A stretch of DNA of 64,000 bases from positions 620,001 through 684,000 of the forward strand of contig NZ_AP024110.1 of NCBI RefSeq assembly GCF_019703875.1, given 5' to 3'. Origin of the DNA: Methyloradius palustris (lineage in GTDB: Bacteria; Pseudomonadota; Gammaproteobacteria; Burkholderiales; Methylophilaceae). The translations under genes and the position numbers were made by a program. Shown here one piece after another: positions 1 through 7,788 of this stretch. The first letter of the stretch is position 1, and the number at the start of each line of letters is the position of its first letter. Below the pieces are notes generated by a model that made no database searches, was not told where the DNA came from, and saw only the letters and a program-made list of their open reading frames with translations.

Positions 1-68
1 AACAAGTAGAACCAAAATGGTATAGTTGCCCGCCTTAAGTTAATCATAGATAAGCACCGAGACAGGTG

Positions 69-107
69 CTTGCAGAATACTCTTGCAGAATACTCTTGCA
101 GAATACT
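69..107. repeat. Three exact tandem copies of a 13-bp unit
   Basis: The unit CTTGCAGAATACT occurs three times without mismatch at 69-81, 82-94 and 95-107, immediately before the ATG of the MFS gene at 115. The unit is not a multiple of three, and a possible TTG start at 70 lies inside the first copy, so a change in copy number would alter the leader and any upstream start. Confidence 0.9.
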
Positions 108-114
108 AAAGTAT

Positions 115-1356
115 ATGTCCCCTAGTTCTACTCAAAGCAGCAAGTTTTCTTCTTACCAAAAATTAGTCGTAGGTTTGTTGGCATTCTTGCAGTTTTCCAT
201 CATCCTGGATTTCATGATTATTGCTCCATTAGGCGCCTTGATCATGCCTGCAATGGTGATTACTACTAAGCAGTTTTCAATGATAGTGTCAGCTTATGCT
301 TTTAGTGCCGGATTGAGCGGTCTATTAGTTGCAGGCTTTGCTGATCGATACGATCGTAAGAAGCTTTTGCTTTTCTTCTACACGGGATTTGTGCTTAGTA
401 CCCTTTGGTGTGGGCTTGCACAAACTTTCCCAATGCTTCTTTTAGCACGCATCGTCACAGGAATATTTGGTGGAGTCATAGGCTCAATCGTTCTGGCGAT
501 TGCCACTGATTTATTCGCGGTTCAACTTCGTGGGAGAGTGATGGGGCTGATTCAAACTGCCTTTGGCGCCAGTCAGATTCTTGGCTTGCCTGTCGGCTTG
601 TACCTTTCAAGTCGATGGAACTGGCATGCACCATTTCTGGTTATGGTCATTTTTGGTCTTGCGGGAGGCTTAGTTATGCTATTTAAGTTGCGGCCAATCG
701 TTGACCACCTTGCAGCTCCTCCAGAAAGAAGTGCATTTCACCACCTGCTAAGCACAATTAAAGATCCACGTTATTTATCAGCATTCGCTACCACCGCGTT
801 GTTGACTACGGGCGGGTTCATGTTGATGCCTTTTAGTAGTGCTTTCACGGTTAATAACATAGGCATCAAAATTGAACATCTCCCGACCATCTATTTTCTG
901 ACAGGTATATTTACAATTTTTGTGGGTCCTTTGGTTGGCAAGGCTGCGGATGCCTTTGGAAAATTACCGGTATTCATTCTGGGAAGTTTCGTCACTGTGG
1001 TAATGGTATTAATCTATACCCACTTAGGTAATGTCCCGCTTACGACAGTGATTTTAGTGAATGTTTTGATGTTCACTGGCATATTTTCCCGCTTGATACC
1101 ATTTCAGGCTTTGGTGTCCTCCGTGCCTGAGCAGACCAAACGTGGTTCTTTTAATGCAGTCAGCGCTTCCATTCAGCAGTTCTCTGGTGGTATTGCCTCG
1201 GTAATAGCTGGGCACATTGTTTCATTTGGGACTGATGGAAAATTGCAACATTTCCCAGTCGTTGGATATGTCATGATCGTAACCGTCATGATTTCTGCAG
1301 TGTTAGTTTTGCGCATTCAGCAAGAACTATCCCAACGAGCAATCGCGAATGCATAA
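115..1356 (+). CDS. MFS transporter, drug-efflux (DHA1-like) type
   Basis: Inner-membrane major facilitator protein of about 413 residues, predicted to exchange protons for a small molecule. The residues around DRYDRKKLLL after the second membrane helix fit the conserved MFS loop 2-3 motif, and hydrophobic segments cover the rest, as expected for 12 helices. The open frame extends back to a TTG at 70, but that runs through the 13-bp tandem repeat. The ATG at 115 (MSPSSTQ) is preferred because transporter-like sequence begins only after it. The gene stands alone, with no sigma54 site upstream and a 400-bp non-coding gap behind it. The substrate cannot be told from sequence; a link with the sulfur island is not indicated. 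Confidence 0.8.
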   Translation: MSPSSTQSSKFSSYQKLVVGLLAFLQFSIILDFMIIAPLGALIMPAMVITTKQFSMIVSAYAFSAGLSGLLVAGFADRYDRKKLLLFFYTGFVLSTLWCGLAQTFPMLLLARIVTGIFGGVIGSIVLAIATDLFAVQLRGRVMGLIQTAFGASQILGLPVGLYLSSRWNWHAPFLVMVIFGLAGGLVMLFKLRPIVDHLAAPPERSAFHHLLSTIKDPRYLSAFATTALLTTGGFMLMPFSSAFTVNNIGIKIEHLPTIYFLTGIFTIFVGPLVGKAADAFGKLPVFILGSFVTVVMVLIYTHLGNVPLTTVILVNVLMFTGIFSRLIPFQALVSSVPEQTKRGSFNAVSASIQQFSGGIASVIAGHIVSFGTDGKLQHFPVVGYVMIVTVMISAVLVLRIQQELSQRAIANA

Positions 1357-1775
1357 TTAAGATTAGCAATCTTGCTGAATGTGTTTTTAGGTCACTACTA
1401 CGCGATTTCGCATCATCTTCTAATGCAAAAAATGCATATTGCTTTTTTACGTAGACCTTCAATCTTTTATGCCTCGAAAGAGAAAGTGAGCTAGATCGAA
1501 TATTTAATCTCTGGCTTTGCTGGGCTGCTGCCTGTGAGTTAAACGGGATACCTAAATGACCGCTTTGGGTCGATAGCGGAAACTGGCTACTTTAAATAAT
1601 TATCAGTGGCAGATTTCACCGTAATACACAGCTTAGAAATGCCGGAAGCACAATTTAGCTGATTAACTCCCCCAAGTCTTCTATTCTAGACAACCTTGCA
1701 ATTTCACAGAAATCCGTAGACTGGTTTCACATCCCTGATGTTTTAGTTCTTTGTTTGGTTCTGTTTCTTCAGGGG
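1357..1775. other. Non-coding gap, no recognisable gene
   Basis: No convincing coding region on either strand. A short inverted repeat ATGCA-N5-TGCAT occurs near 1422-1436, and a degenerate CCGCTTTGGGTCGATAGCGG palindrome near 1560-1579 resembles scattered proteobacterial intergenic repeats. No sigma54 or obvious terminator signal was seen. Confidence 0.5.
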
Positions 1776-2144
1776 ATGGATTCTCAACTCTACAAGGATC
1801 TTATGATGCAAGAAATTTCCAATATCAAAGCCTCGCAAGCCAAGGCTTATCACCTTTTTCTCTTATCCATCTCCCCCTTAGGTCTTATCGGCATTCCCCG
1901 GCTATTGGCGGGTAAAGACATGGAGACCTGGGCCGCCATCTTCCAGCTCTATCTATTTATCGCCTTTGGGCTGAGTTGTGTACATCCCATGCTCAATCAC
2001 TTCCTACTGTGGTCGTTGACTGGTTTCGACTTCGCCATGAAATTGATGCTGGGCCTTGGTGCAATAGCCCATGTCGGCCTGGTCGTTGAGGATGCATCAA
2101 TGTTTTATCGCATAGACCAGCATCTGCGTAAACGACTCAGTTGA
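1776..2144 (+). CDS. Small membrane protein, unknown function
   Basis: A protein of about 122 residues with two or three hydrophobic stretches (LFLLSISPLGLIGIP, then IFQLYLFIAFGLS and FAMKLMLGLGAIAHVGLVV). I do not recognise the family. The frame can start at TTG 1755, but ATG 1776 directly follows an AGGGG sequence and gives a normal polar N-terminus (MDSQLYKD). It begins a run of three short + strand genes (1776, 2232, 2506) that appear to belong together. Similar runs of orphan small membrane genes are typical of decayed islands, which is an inference here. Confidence 0.5.
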   Translation: MDSQLYKDLMMQEISNIKASQAKAYHLFLLSISPLGLIGIPRLLAGKDMETWAAIFQLYLFIAFGLSCVHPMLNHFLLWSLTGFDFAMKLMLGLGAIAHVGLVVEDASMFYRIDQHLRKRLS

Positions 2145-2231
2145 GTCTGTGAGGCTGTGTTTCTCAGCTGATTCATTTCATCTCTCTATCTTTATTTTCT
2201 CTATTAACGCTCTCTTGATATCGGAGTCCCA

Positions 2232-2483
2232 ATGCCCCCATTAGCCATGGTAATGGCCATGCTCATGCTGATTTTCATGATGCTGGTCAATCACTACCTG
2301 CACTTCGGGTTGATCGCAGCCCTGTTCATAGTCGTTGCCGCAGTATATGTCTTGCTGACCCTCATCGTGCTCTACCTCTATTTCCGGATAGGAGACTGGA
2401 CACTCATCTATCAGTTGTTCCGGGAATCTTTCACCCAGGCATGGAAAGAGATAGAGGCCTATTTCAGAAATCCATCCAAATAA
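2232..2483 (+). CDS. Small two-helix membrane protein
   Basis: An 83-residue protein with two adjacent strongly hydrophobic segments (residues about 4-20 and 26-50) and a polar, aromatic, charged tail (QLFRESFTQAWKEIEAYFRN). The ATG at 2232 has a CGGAG ribosome-binding sequence about six bases upstream. No family recognised. It lies between two other short genes on the same strand and probably shares their transcript. Confidence 0.5.
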   Translation: MPPLAMVMAMLMLIFMMLVNHYLHFGLIAALFIVVAAVYVLLTLIVLYLYFRIGDWTLIYQLFRESFTQAWKEIEAYFRNPSK

Positions 2484-2505
2484 CTTGACCCTGCAAAGGA
2501 TGTGT

Positions 2506-2715
2506 ATGGCGATCATACGATTAGGTCACCGGTTAAGACTGACTGGTGGAGATGCAGCGAACTATCTGAAGGAGACTGGGCGTAGTCAATTACCCAGAAC
2601 GGTGAATGAATATAACCAAGCCTTCATTGAAGCCGCTGCAAGCTGGGCACTGACGGATACTCCCGAAGGGATGTTGATGTCTGCCGTCCTCCTGAGCTTC
2701 CTCTTAGAGGAATAA
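2506..2715 (+). CDS. Hypothetical 69-residue protein
   Basis: Starts at ATG 2506, five bases after an AAAGGA Shine-Dalgarno; ATG 2500 and TTG 2485 are further upstream in the same frame but overlap or precede that site. The protein is mostly helical in character (NEYNQAFIEAAASWAL, then MLMSAVLLSFLLEE) with no signal peptide. No known domain seen. It follows the 2232 gene by 22 bases. Confidence 0.4.
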   Translation: MAIIRLGHRLRLTGGDAANYLKETGRSQLPRTVNEYNQAFIEAAASWALTDTPEGMLMSAVLLSFLLEE

Positions 2716-2751
2716 CTCGCACTTCTGGCTTTGCCCAGATGAATCCAAGCT

Positions 2752-2832
2752 AAGTCAGCAAAGCTACTTTTTGGGCTGACTTGATTAATTTTAAATACAT
2801 GGAGAATAAGGGTGATCACTACTTGATCACCC
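2752..2832. repeat. Two hairpins between small genes
   Basis: First hairpin: AAGTCAGC at 2752-2759 pairs with GCTGACTT at 2775-2782, with a 15-base loop. Second: GGGTGATCA at 2810-2818 pairs perfectly with TGATCACCC at 2824-2832, with a 5-base loop. Neither has a long T run, so they are more likely regulatory sites or attenuator-like structures than plain terminators. They precede the small ORF at 2857. Confidence 0.6.
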
Positions 2833-2856
2833 CCTCTATACAAGGAGACTTAAAGC

Positions 2857-3024
2857 ATGACTCTTTCGATTCGATTTGCATTTAACCGTCTGCTCTACCA
2901 GATTATTGGGAGCGTAATGATCACCGTATTGGCTAGCAGCTATATGACTTTACCTGACCTACAGGTGAAACAGCATCTCGACGCTAAATCAGCTTTATCT
3001 ATTTCGAAGCAGACACGAGCTTAA
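2857..3024 (+). CDS. Possible 55-residue membrane peptide
   Basis: ATG at 2857 preceded by AAGGAGA at 2842-2848, a strong ribosome-binding site nine bases upstream. The peptide begins MTLSIRFAFNRLLYQIIG and has one hydrophobic segment (about residues 13-33), then a polar tail ending KQTRA. Its last 26 bases overlap the 3' end of the convergent XRE regulator. The good Shine-Dalgarno and the hairpin just upstream argue for a real gene; the short length argues for caution. Confidence 0.4.
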   Translation: MTLSIRFAFNRLLYQIIGSVMITVLASSYMTLPDLQVKQHLDAKSALSISKQTRA

Positions 3025-3313
3025 CCAGATGCTCGACCTGTTCGATATCCAGTCGGTCGATCTCAAGCAACAGTTTGGCCATACGGTCATCCCGGCAATA
3101 GAAATAGACAGTAGGAATCTTGAGCACCTTAGCCAGCAGCTCAGCGATCTCATAGGACGGGACATGCGTACCTGTCTCATATCGAGAGATACGAGCACTA
3201 CTGGCCAGTTCGTCGATCCCGATCATGGCACCCAGCTTGTCCTGGGCGATGCCAGTCAGGAGACGGGCTTCACGAAGTCTGGTACCGAACAGAGTTTGTG
3301 GGGGTTTTGACAT
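2999..3313 (-). CDS. XRE-family helix-turn-helix repressor
   Basis: A 104-residue DNA-binding protein. An XRE/Cro-type helix-turn-helix spans about residues 8-65: TRLREARLLTGIAQDKLG, then SSARISRYETGTHVPS and IAELLAKVLKIP. A short C-terminal helical tail follows. The frame runs to 3343, but ATG 3313 (MSKPPQ) is chosen because the upstream part reads through a perfect palindrome that looks like the protein's own operator. Two copies of CTACG-N5-CGTAG in the promoter region suggest autorepression and control of the divergent zinc-ribbon gene at 3482. Confidence 0.75.
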   Translation of the reverse strand: MSKPPQTLFGTRLREARLLTGIAQDKLGAMIGIDELASSARISRYETGTHVPSYEIAELLAKVLKIPTVYFYCRDDRMAKLLLEIDRLDIEQVEHLVKLVSASK

Positions 3314-3362
3314 TCTACGATGGTCGTAGAATAATCCAGTCAATGCTCTACGTTATGCGTAG
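3313..3362. promoter_or_regulatory. Paired operators for the XRE repressor
   Basis: Two dyads of identical form CTACG-N5-CGTAG lie at 3315-3329 and 3348-3362. Their centres are 33 bp apart, about three helical turns. The first extends to a perfect 8-bp arm palindrome (TTCTACGA-TGG-TCGTAGAA, 3313-3331) that touches the regulator's ATG. A further half-site CTACG occurs at 3382-3386. Position and symmetry suggest autoregulation; binding is inferred. Confidence 0.65.
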
Positions 3363-3481
3363 TAATCACAACAACAAAGTCCTACGCATCCATGGGGTGG
3401 AGAGAGCTTCACCGAAACGCAATGCGCAAGCTTAATCCATCATCAACAACCATTTAAAAGTTAACTTTGGAAGGAAACACT

Positions 3482-3721
3482 ATGGATCACATTCAATGCA
3501 CCAGTTGCAATAAACAGATTGTACCGAGACTCTGGCATTACCGTCGCTGGTTCCTGCCCAGTCTGCATCACATGCGGACCCAGTTCCTCTGCCCATTCTG
3601 CGGCGTAGTGTTCTACGAGCGCGGAGGCAAGCTCACTGGGACGGGTAAGTTCGTGCTCGGCTTCATAGCCCTCTGCCTCGTCTACATGTTTCTGGGGCTG
3701 TTTGCATCGATACGTCACTAA
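3482..3721 (+). CDS. Zinc-ribbon protein with C-terminal membrane helix
   Basis: A 79-residue protein. Two CxxC pairs (CTSC at residues 6-9, CPFC at about 37-40) form a probable zinc ribbon, followed by a hydrophobic anchor (FVLGFIALCLVYMFLGLF). The frame opens at TTG 3467, but ATG 3482 has GGAAGG about seven bases upstream. Function unknown. It is divergent from the XRE gene and shares its operator region, so it is a plausible repression target. Confidence 0.6.
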   Translation: MDHIQCTSCNKQIVPRLWHYRRWFLPSLHHMRTQFLCPFCGVVFYERGGKLTGTGKFVLGFIALCLVYMFLGLFASIRH

Positions 3722-3815
3722 TCAGGTATGGCTGATCCGGTAAATACTCTGGAGCAGTTACGCTCAACACATTCGAATCTTCCAACATATTCAAACAAAT
3801 GAAAGAGAGTTACTC

Positions 3816-4328
3816 ATGAGAAATTTCAAAGGATTGCTATTCATCAGCATTACGCTGCTAGCTTTAAGTGCCTGTGGCAGCATTAACACAGTCATCAAGA
3901 ATCAGAACAACAATCTTCATAGCGGTTCAGTGTATGGCATACATAGCACTGATTTGGATGCTCAAGGTTCAGTGAAATACATCTGTGACAAAACGGGCAA
4001 TAAAGATGCAAGATGCTCACATCAGGATGATTACAAAGCTGTATTTGTGCTATCAGCATTTGGTTATGCAGATGGCGCTATTGGGGTCGTCGCATTAGCT
4101 CCAAAAGAGATGACACTATCCGAAAACTGTCTTACAGGTTCAGACAAATGCAGCTATCTAAAAGCGAGTGTAGAAGCAGGGAAACTTGGCACAGTCGAAG
4201 GAATAGCCTCTGTCCCAGGAGATAAGAAATGTCATTGGTCTGGAATGCCGAGAATAGGTGGCGTAGTCTGCCCAGCATACAGCTGGGATTACAGAAAAGA
4301 TAATGTGGGCAATAGCTCTCATTTTTAA
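3816..4328 (+). CDS. Predicted lipoprotein, unknown function
   Basis: A 170-residue protein with a lipoprotein signal: a short basic start (MRNFKG), a hydrophobic core, and lipobox LSAC with Cys at residue 20. The mature part contains three pairs of cysteines spaced like disulfides (CDKTGNKDARC, CLTGSDKC, CHWSGMPRIGGVVC). The start ATG 3816 has GAGAG about seven bases upstream. I do not recognise a family. The next genes downstream are convergent and separated by a hairpin at 4336. Confidence 0.6.
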   Translation: MRNFKGLLFISITLLALSACGSINTVIKNQNNNLHSGSVYGIHSTDLDAQGSVKYICDKTGNKDARCSHQDDYKAVFVLSAFGYADGAIGVVALAPKEMTLSENCLTGSDKCSYLKASVEAGKLGTVEGIASVPGDKKCHWSGMPRIGGVVCPAYSWDYRKDNVGNSSHF

Positions 4329-4335
4329 AATTAGA

Positions 4336-4361
4336 GAACTGCCATTCAAGAATGGCGGTTC
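4336..4361. terminator. 12-bp stem hairpin after the lipoprotein gene
   Basis: GAACTGCCATTC at 4336-4347 pairs with GAATGGCGGTTC at 4350-4361 through 11 Watson-Crick pairs and one G-U pair. The formal loop is only two bases, so the inner pairs probably stay open. There is no T run. It lies 8 bases after the stop codon at 4328, so a role in termination or 3'-end protection is likely. Confidence 0.5.
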
Positions 4362-4582
4362 TCCGCCTTGAATGAAACGCTTCATACAATCGCTCCAACG
4401 GATTCCGTTGAGTGATTATACCAAAAGGAAAGGGGACGTTTTTACACAGTCTGGGCCAATAGCCGACACTCAAAACCAAAATACATTATCCCTGATACAC
4501 ACCCATTATTAGATTGTCAGAGTTCAAAAAGAACCTTTCACCCATATTAGATAATTGGCTCATCTTGATTTCTGCTCTGAGT

Positions 4583-5758
4583 TTAGCCAGCAGCCCTGAG
4601 TTCAATCACTCTTTCGTCATGTCCACGGACTAGAGGCAAGACCTCTTCGCCAACACGATAGGCTTCTTCGAGATGTGGTGTGCTAGCGAGGATGAAAGCA
4701 TCTGCGCCAAGTTGAACTAGGTCATCCAGACGTTCTGCCACCTGTTCATAACTGCCGACAATTCCCTGTGTTTGCCCGCCACGTAGCAGGCTGAAGCCAG
4801 ACCAGATATTGCGATGTGTAATGAATTCCTCATAGCTCTTGAACTCTTTAGGCGTAGCACTGCGTTGACGGTTTGCGCCTACAGAATCTCCAGACATGCC
4901 GACAAAAGCTTTGTAGCGCGCGATTGCTTCACTATCCAGACTTTCAAAGCCACGGCGCACTTCACGCCAGGCTTCTTCTTCTGTAGCTCTGGCAATGATA
5001 TCTACGCGAACAGCGCATTTAATCTTGCGACCAAGTGCATCGGTACGTTCTTTTACGCGATTGAATTTATCGCGGAGTTGATCGAAAGGCTCAAGCCATG
5101 AAAGATAGTATTCAGCATGTTTGGAGGCTGAAGCTAAGGCCGCATCAGATGAACCTGAGAAGTAAATCTCAGGGAATTCTTGGCCTAACAATGCTTCTGG
5201 CAAACCACCATCTTCAATATGGTAGAACTTGCCATGGTGCGAGAATGAACCGCCTTTCCATAGGCCGCGCAGCACATCAAGAAACTCGGTTGTACGGGCA
5301 TAGCGATCATCATGCGGCGCAACATCGCCCCACCATAATTGAGCAGGGCCACCACCGCCAGTAATCACGTTATATAAAGCACGTCCGCCAGTTGCGCGTT
5401 GCAGGCTGGCTGTCATGCGCGCTGCTACAACTGGATTAAGGAAGCCAGGCTGAAAGGCGATCATGAAACGGAAAGTCTTGGTCTCACGTGCAAGGAATGA
5501 AGAGATAGCCCAAGGCTCATCCGTCATCGGGAATGATGGTATAAGACCACCATGAAAGCCTGAAATTTCGGCCGCTCTGGCGACTTCTGCAATGTAGTCG
5601 AGTGAATTGAATCCATCGTCACCACCACCTGCGACTAAGCCTCTATGCACTACATGGTCGCCCTGCTGTTGTGACCAATCACCTCTATGCTGTAGTTTGT
5701 TGCGTAGTGAGCTAGGCTCGCCATGGGTAGGAATACGCCAAAAAATATCGATTGCCAT
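4583..5758 (-). CDS. FMNH2-dependent sulfonate monooxygenase, SsuD-like (LLM)
   Basis: A 391-residue cytoplasmic luciferase-like monooxygenase. Family features: the N-terminal beta strand with IFWRIPTHGEPS; FRFMIAFQPGFLNPVVAARMTASLQRATGGR, typical of SsuD/DszA relatives; YNVITGGG; and PEIYFSGSSDAAL in the C-terminal half. Its expected reaction is O2- and FMNH2-dependent C-S bond oxygenation of a sulfonate or sulfone. Length agrees with SsuD (about 380). CAGGAG lies just before the ATG at 5758. It follows the paralogue at 5777 by 18 bases and shares its sigma54 promoter. The substrate is not determinable; SsuD, SfnG and DszA are all relatives. Confidence 0.85.
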   Translation of the reverse strand: MAIDIFWRIPTHGEPSSLRNKLQHRGDWSQQQGDHVVHRGLVAGGGDDGFNSLDYIAEVARAAEISGFHGGLIPSFPMTDEPWAISSFLARETKTFRFMIAFQPGFLNPVVAARMTASLQRATGGRALYNVITGGGGPAQLWWGDVAPHDDRYARTTEFLDVLRGLWKGGSFSHHGKFYHIEDGGLPEALLGQEFPEIYFSGSSDAALASASKHAEYYLSWLEPFDQLRDKFNRVKERTDALGRKIKCAVRVDIIARATEEEAWREVRRGFESLDSEAIARYKAFVGMSGDSVGANRQRSATPKEFKSYEEFITHRNIWSGFSLLRGGQTQGIVGSYEQVAERLDDLVQLGADAFILASTPHLEEAYRVGEEVLPLVRGHDERVIELRAAG

Positions 5759-5776
5759 TGTTAACTCCTGACTTGA

Positions 5777-6841
5777 TTAGGCAGCACGCTGTTGCGTGGC
5801 TTGAATATGGGCATGCAGCGCTGGCAGCACGTTTTCGCCTATGCGATAAGCTTCTTCCAGGCTGGGGATGGCAGACAGAATAAAGCTGCTGACGCCTGCA
5901 TCCAGATAAGCAATGAGCTGCTCGGCCACTTGTTCGAAACTACCAACCAGTGTCGCCTTAGCACCATTCTGTTTGGTGGTCAGGCCATTCCATAATGCTG
6001 AGTTGCCGAAAGCACGCTGGCCGCCGCTTTGTTCCAGATAGCGCCTGGCATCGAATTCGGCCTCTTCTTGGGTTTCGCGAGCAAGCAGGTCAATTCGCAG
6101 ACCTATGCGTAACTGGCGGCCTTCAGCCGCTGCTAGAGTATGTAGCCTGGAGGCATCCGCCCGCACCAGATCAAGATGACCCGCGTCCAGCACGTGCACA
6201 TCGGCTTGTCTCGCTGACAGCGCATAAGAATCTGCCGTATTGCCAGCCAGATAGACTGTAGGTACTTTTTGATTGGATAAAGGCCCTTTGAAACCACCTT
6301 CCAGCACTTCAAAGAAACGGCCCTTGAAGCTATATGAAGTCTGCGTAATTACGTTACGGGCTACCGTCAAAAACTCTTCAATCCGTGGATTGATATCGGC
6401 CTCATCCACAAAATCACCATCGCGATGGCGCTGCTTTTCATCGCCGCCAGTAGAAATCTGCCAGGCAAAGCGGCTATTGCTGAAACGCTGGTAACTCACC
6501 GCATTTTTTGCCGCATAGACGGCTGAACCGCGTGAAGCATCAAACTCAGTCAGCACGGTAAGGTTCTTGGTACTGCGCGTCAGATAACCAGCGACTATCC
6601 AGCTTTCATCGCCTTCAGGATCATTGTGTACCTGTATGCCATCAAAATGCGCCAACTCTGCCGCCTTGGCAATCTGGTGTAAATGGTCAAAGTAGTTATA
6701 TTGTGTCCCGCGTGGATCTGTCACGCCTTGACCAAAATACGCTGCACCGCCTTTATCGCGCTCGCCGCGCTTATGGCTTTTTGCATCTGCGTAACGACCA
6801 TCGCCAGCGGTTGGCAATTGCCAGAAAAATTCTATCGTCAT
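5777..6841 (-). CDS. LLM-class FMNH2-dependent monooxygenase, second paralogue
   Basis: A 354-residue member of the same family, shorter than its neighbour. It has the family start (IEFFWQLPTAGDGRY), VLTEFDASRGSAVYAAKNAVSYQRFSNSRFAWQISTGG, and VPTVYLAGNTADSYALSA. It lacks the GGGG stretch of the 4583 gene and diverges through the middle, so the two probably take different substrates or act in succession, as DszC and DszA do. GAGGAG precedes ATG 6841. First gene of a two-gene operon with a consensus sigma54 promoter about 40 bases upstream. Reduced flavin would come from the FMN reductase at 16,762. Confidence 0.8.
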   Translation of the reverse strand: MTIEFFWQLPTAGDGRYADAKSHKRGERDKGGAAYFGQGVTDPRGTQYNYFDHLHQIAKAAELAHFDGIQVHNDPEGDESWIVAGYLTRSTKNLTVLTEFDASRGSAVYAAKNAVSYQRFSNSRFAWQISTGGDEKQRHRDGDFVDEADINPRIEEFLTVARNVITQTSYSFKGRFFEVLEGGFKGPLSNQKVPTVYLAGNTADSYALSARQADVHVLDAGHLDLVRADASRLHTLAAAEGRQLRIGLRIDLLARETQEEAEFDARRYLEQSGGQRAFGNSALWNGLTTKQNGAKATLVGSFEQVAEQLIAYLDAGVSSFILSAIPSLEEAYRIGENVLPALHAHIQATQQRAA

Positions 6842-6876
6842 TACCCTGCTCCTCAGGCTTTTACATATCAGATGAA

Positions 6877-6893
6877 TGGCAGAATTCGTGCCA
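6877..6893 (-). promoter_or_regulatory. Sigma54 promoter of the monooxygenase operon
   Basis: On the minus strand TGGCACGAATTCTGCCA matches the sigma54 consensus: -24 GG at 6892-6891, ten bases, -12 GC at 6880-6879. Transcription would start near 6867 and leave a short leader with GAGGAG before the ATG at 6841. Confidence 0.85.
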
Positions 6894-7014
6894 CCAGCTA
6901 AAAGAGAGTCGAAAATGAACGATATAAATAATTAAATTATTGAATTTATTAACTTTTATTAAAAAATATTAGGAGTAAGGAAACATGGCTGGCTAGATGT
7001 AAATAAGCAGGAAA

Positions 7015-7072
7015 TGTTGCTTGAGAAACACTAGCTCTGTAGAAATTCTCGGCAAATGTTTCTGCAGCAACT
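7015..7072. promoter_or_regulatory. Two enhancer sites upstream of the monooxygenase operon
   Basis: TGTTGCTTGAGAAACA at 7015-7030 and TGTTTCTGCAGCAACT at 7057-7072 each match the island's TGTTG-N6-CAACA dyad with one or two mismatches. They lie about 130 and 170 bp upstream of the -24 element at 6892, the normal enhancer distance. Confidence 0.6.
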
Positions 7073-7086
7073 TTTCTCAGAGAGTG

Positions 7087-7689
7087 TTATTCCCTGAAAC
7101 TGAAACTGCCTTCAGCAACAAACTGACTGAGTGACTGCCTTGGCGTTGGTTGTTCCCTGGCCTGCAAGTCAGCAGGCAGGCTATCACGCTCGGCCTGCTT
7201 GCCGATGGCAATGAGTATCTCGATATGAAAGCCCTCTGGGATAGAGAGTACCTCTCTCGCTTTTTCACGATCAAAGCTACCAATGGCGTGTGTCGCCAAC
7301 CCAGCATACAAGGCTTGTAAAGCCAGACTGGTCCATGCAGCCCCTGCATCCAGTGAGTGATTTCGCAATGGGCTAGGCTCGGTTTCACCATTACGGATAT
7401 GGCTAGTCTTGGATATCAACGCAACGATAGCACCCGCTTTGGCAGCCCAGCGTTGATTGTTTTCATTGGTCAAGCCTAGCAATGCGTGCCAATGTGCCGA
7501 ATCTCGCTTAGCATAGATAAAGCGCCATGGCTGTGAGTTATTGGCAGAAGGTGCCCAGCGGGCAGCTTCAAACAGGCTAAACAGCAACGATTCATCAATG
7601 GCCTCGCCAGTAAAGGCACGCGGTGACCAGCGCTGGATGAAAATCGGGTTGATATCGTATTCGGTAATGCGTTGATTGCTATCGGACAT
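7087..7689 (-). CDS. Nitroreductase-family flavoprotein
   Basis: A 200-residue FMN-dependent NAD(P)H oxidoreductase. Family features are RWSPRAFTGEAI near the N-terminus, EAARWAPSANNSQPWRFIYA (FMN phosphate binding) at about residues 41-60, and SLDAGAAWTSLALQALYAGLATHAIGSFD in the second half. It lies inside the sulfur island but is separated from the upstream aldolase gene by a good terminator (7736-7759), so it probably has its own promoter in the 46-bp gap; a TATATT-like -10 is visible there. It might supply reduced flavin or reduce an intermediate. Confidence 0.8.
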   Translation of the reverse strand: MSDSNQRITEYDINPIFIQRWSPRAFTGEAIDESLLFSLFEAARWAPSANNSQPWRFIYAKRDSAHWHALLGLTNENNQRWAAKAGAIVALISKTSHIRNGETEPSPLRNHSLDAGAAWTSLALQALYAGLATHAIGSFDREKAREVLSIPEGFHIEILIAIGKQAERDSLPADLQAREQPTPRQSLSQFVAEGSFSFRE

Positions 7690-7735
7690 AATGCGGCCTC
7701 GGTGTATTTAATATAGGAACTGTGTTGTTACACAT

Positions 7736-7759
7736 AAAAAGTCGGGCATTTAGCCCGAC
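7736..7759 (-). terminator. Rho-independent terminator of aldolase-like gene 1
   Basis: Read on the minus strand, GTCGGGC-TAAAT-GCCCGAC forms a 7-bp GC-rich stem followed directly by TTTTT. It sits 30 bases after the stop of the 7789 gene. Confidence 0.9.
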
Positions 7760-7788
7760 CTGAACAAACGTGAGAATTAGCCAAAGAA

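Noticed and set aside
3029..3310. Open frame of 93 codons on the + strand opposite the XRE gene
   Set aside because: It is the antisense shadow of a clear helix-turn-helix gene and has no ribosome site or recognisable protein character.
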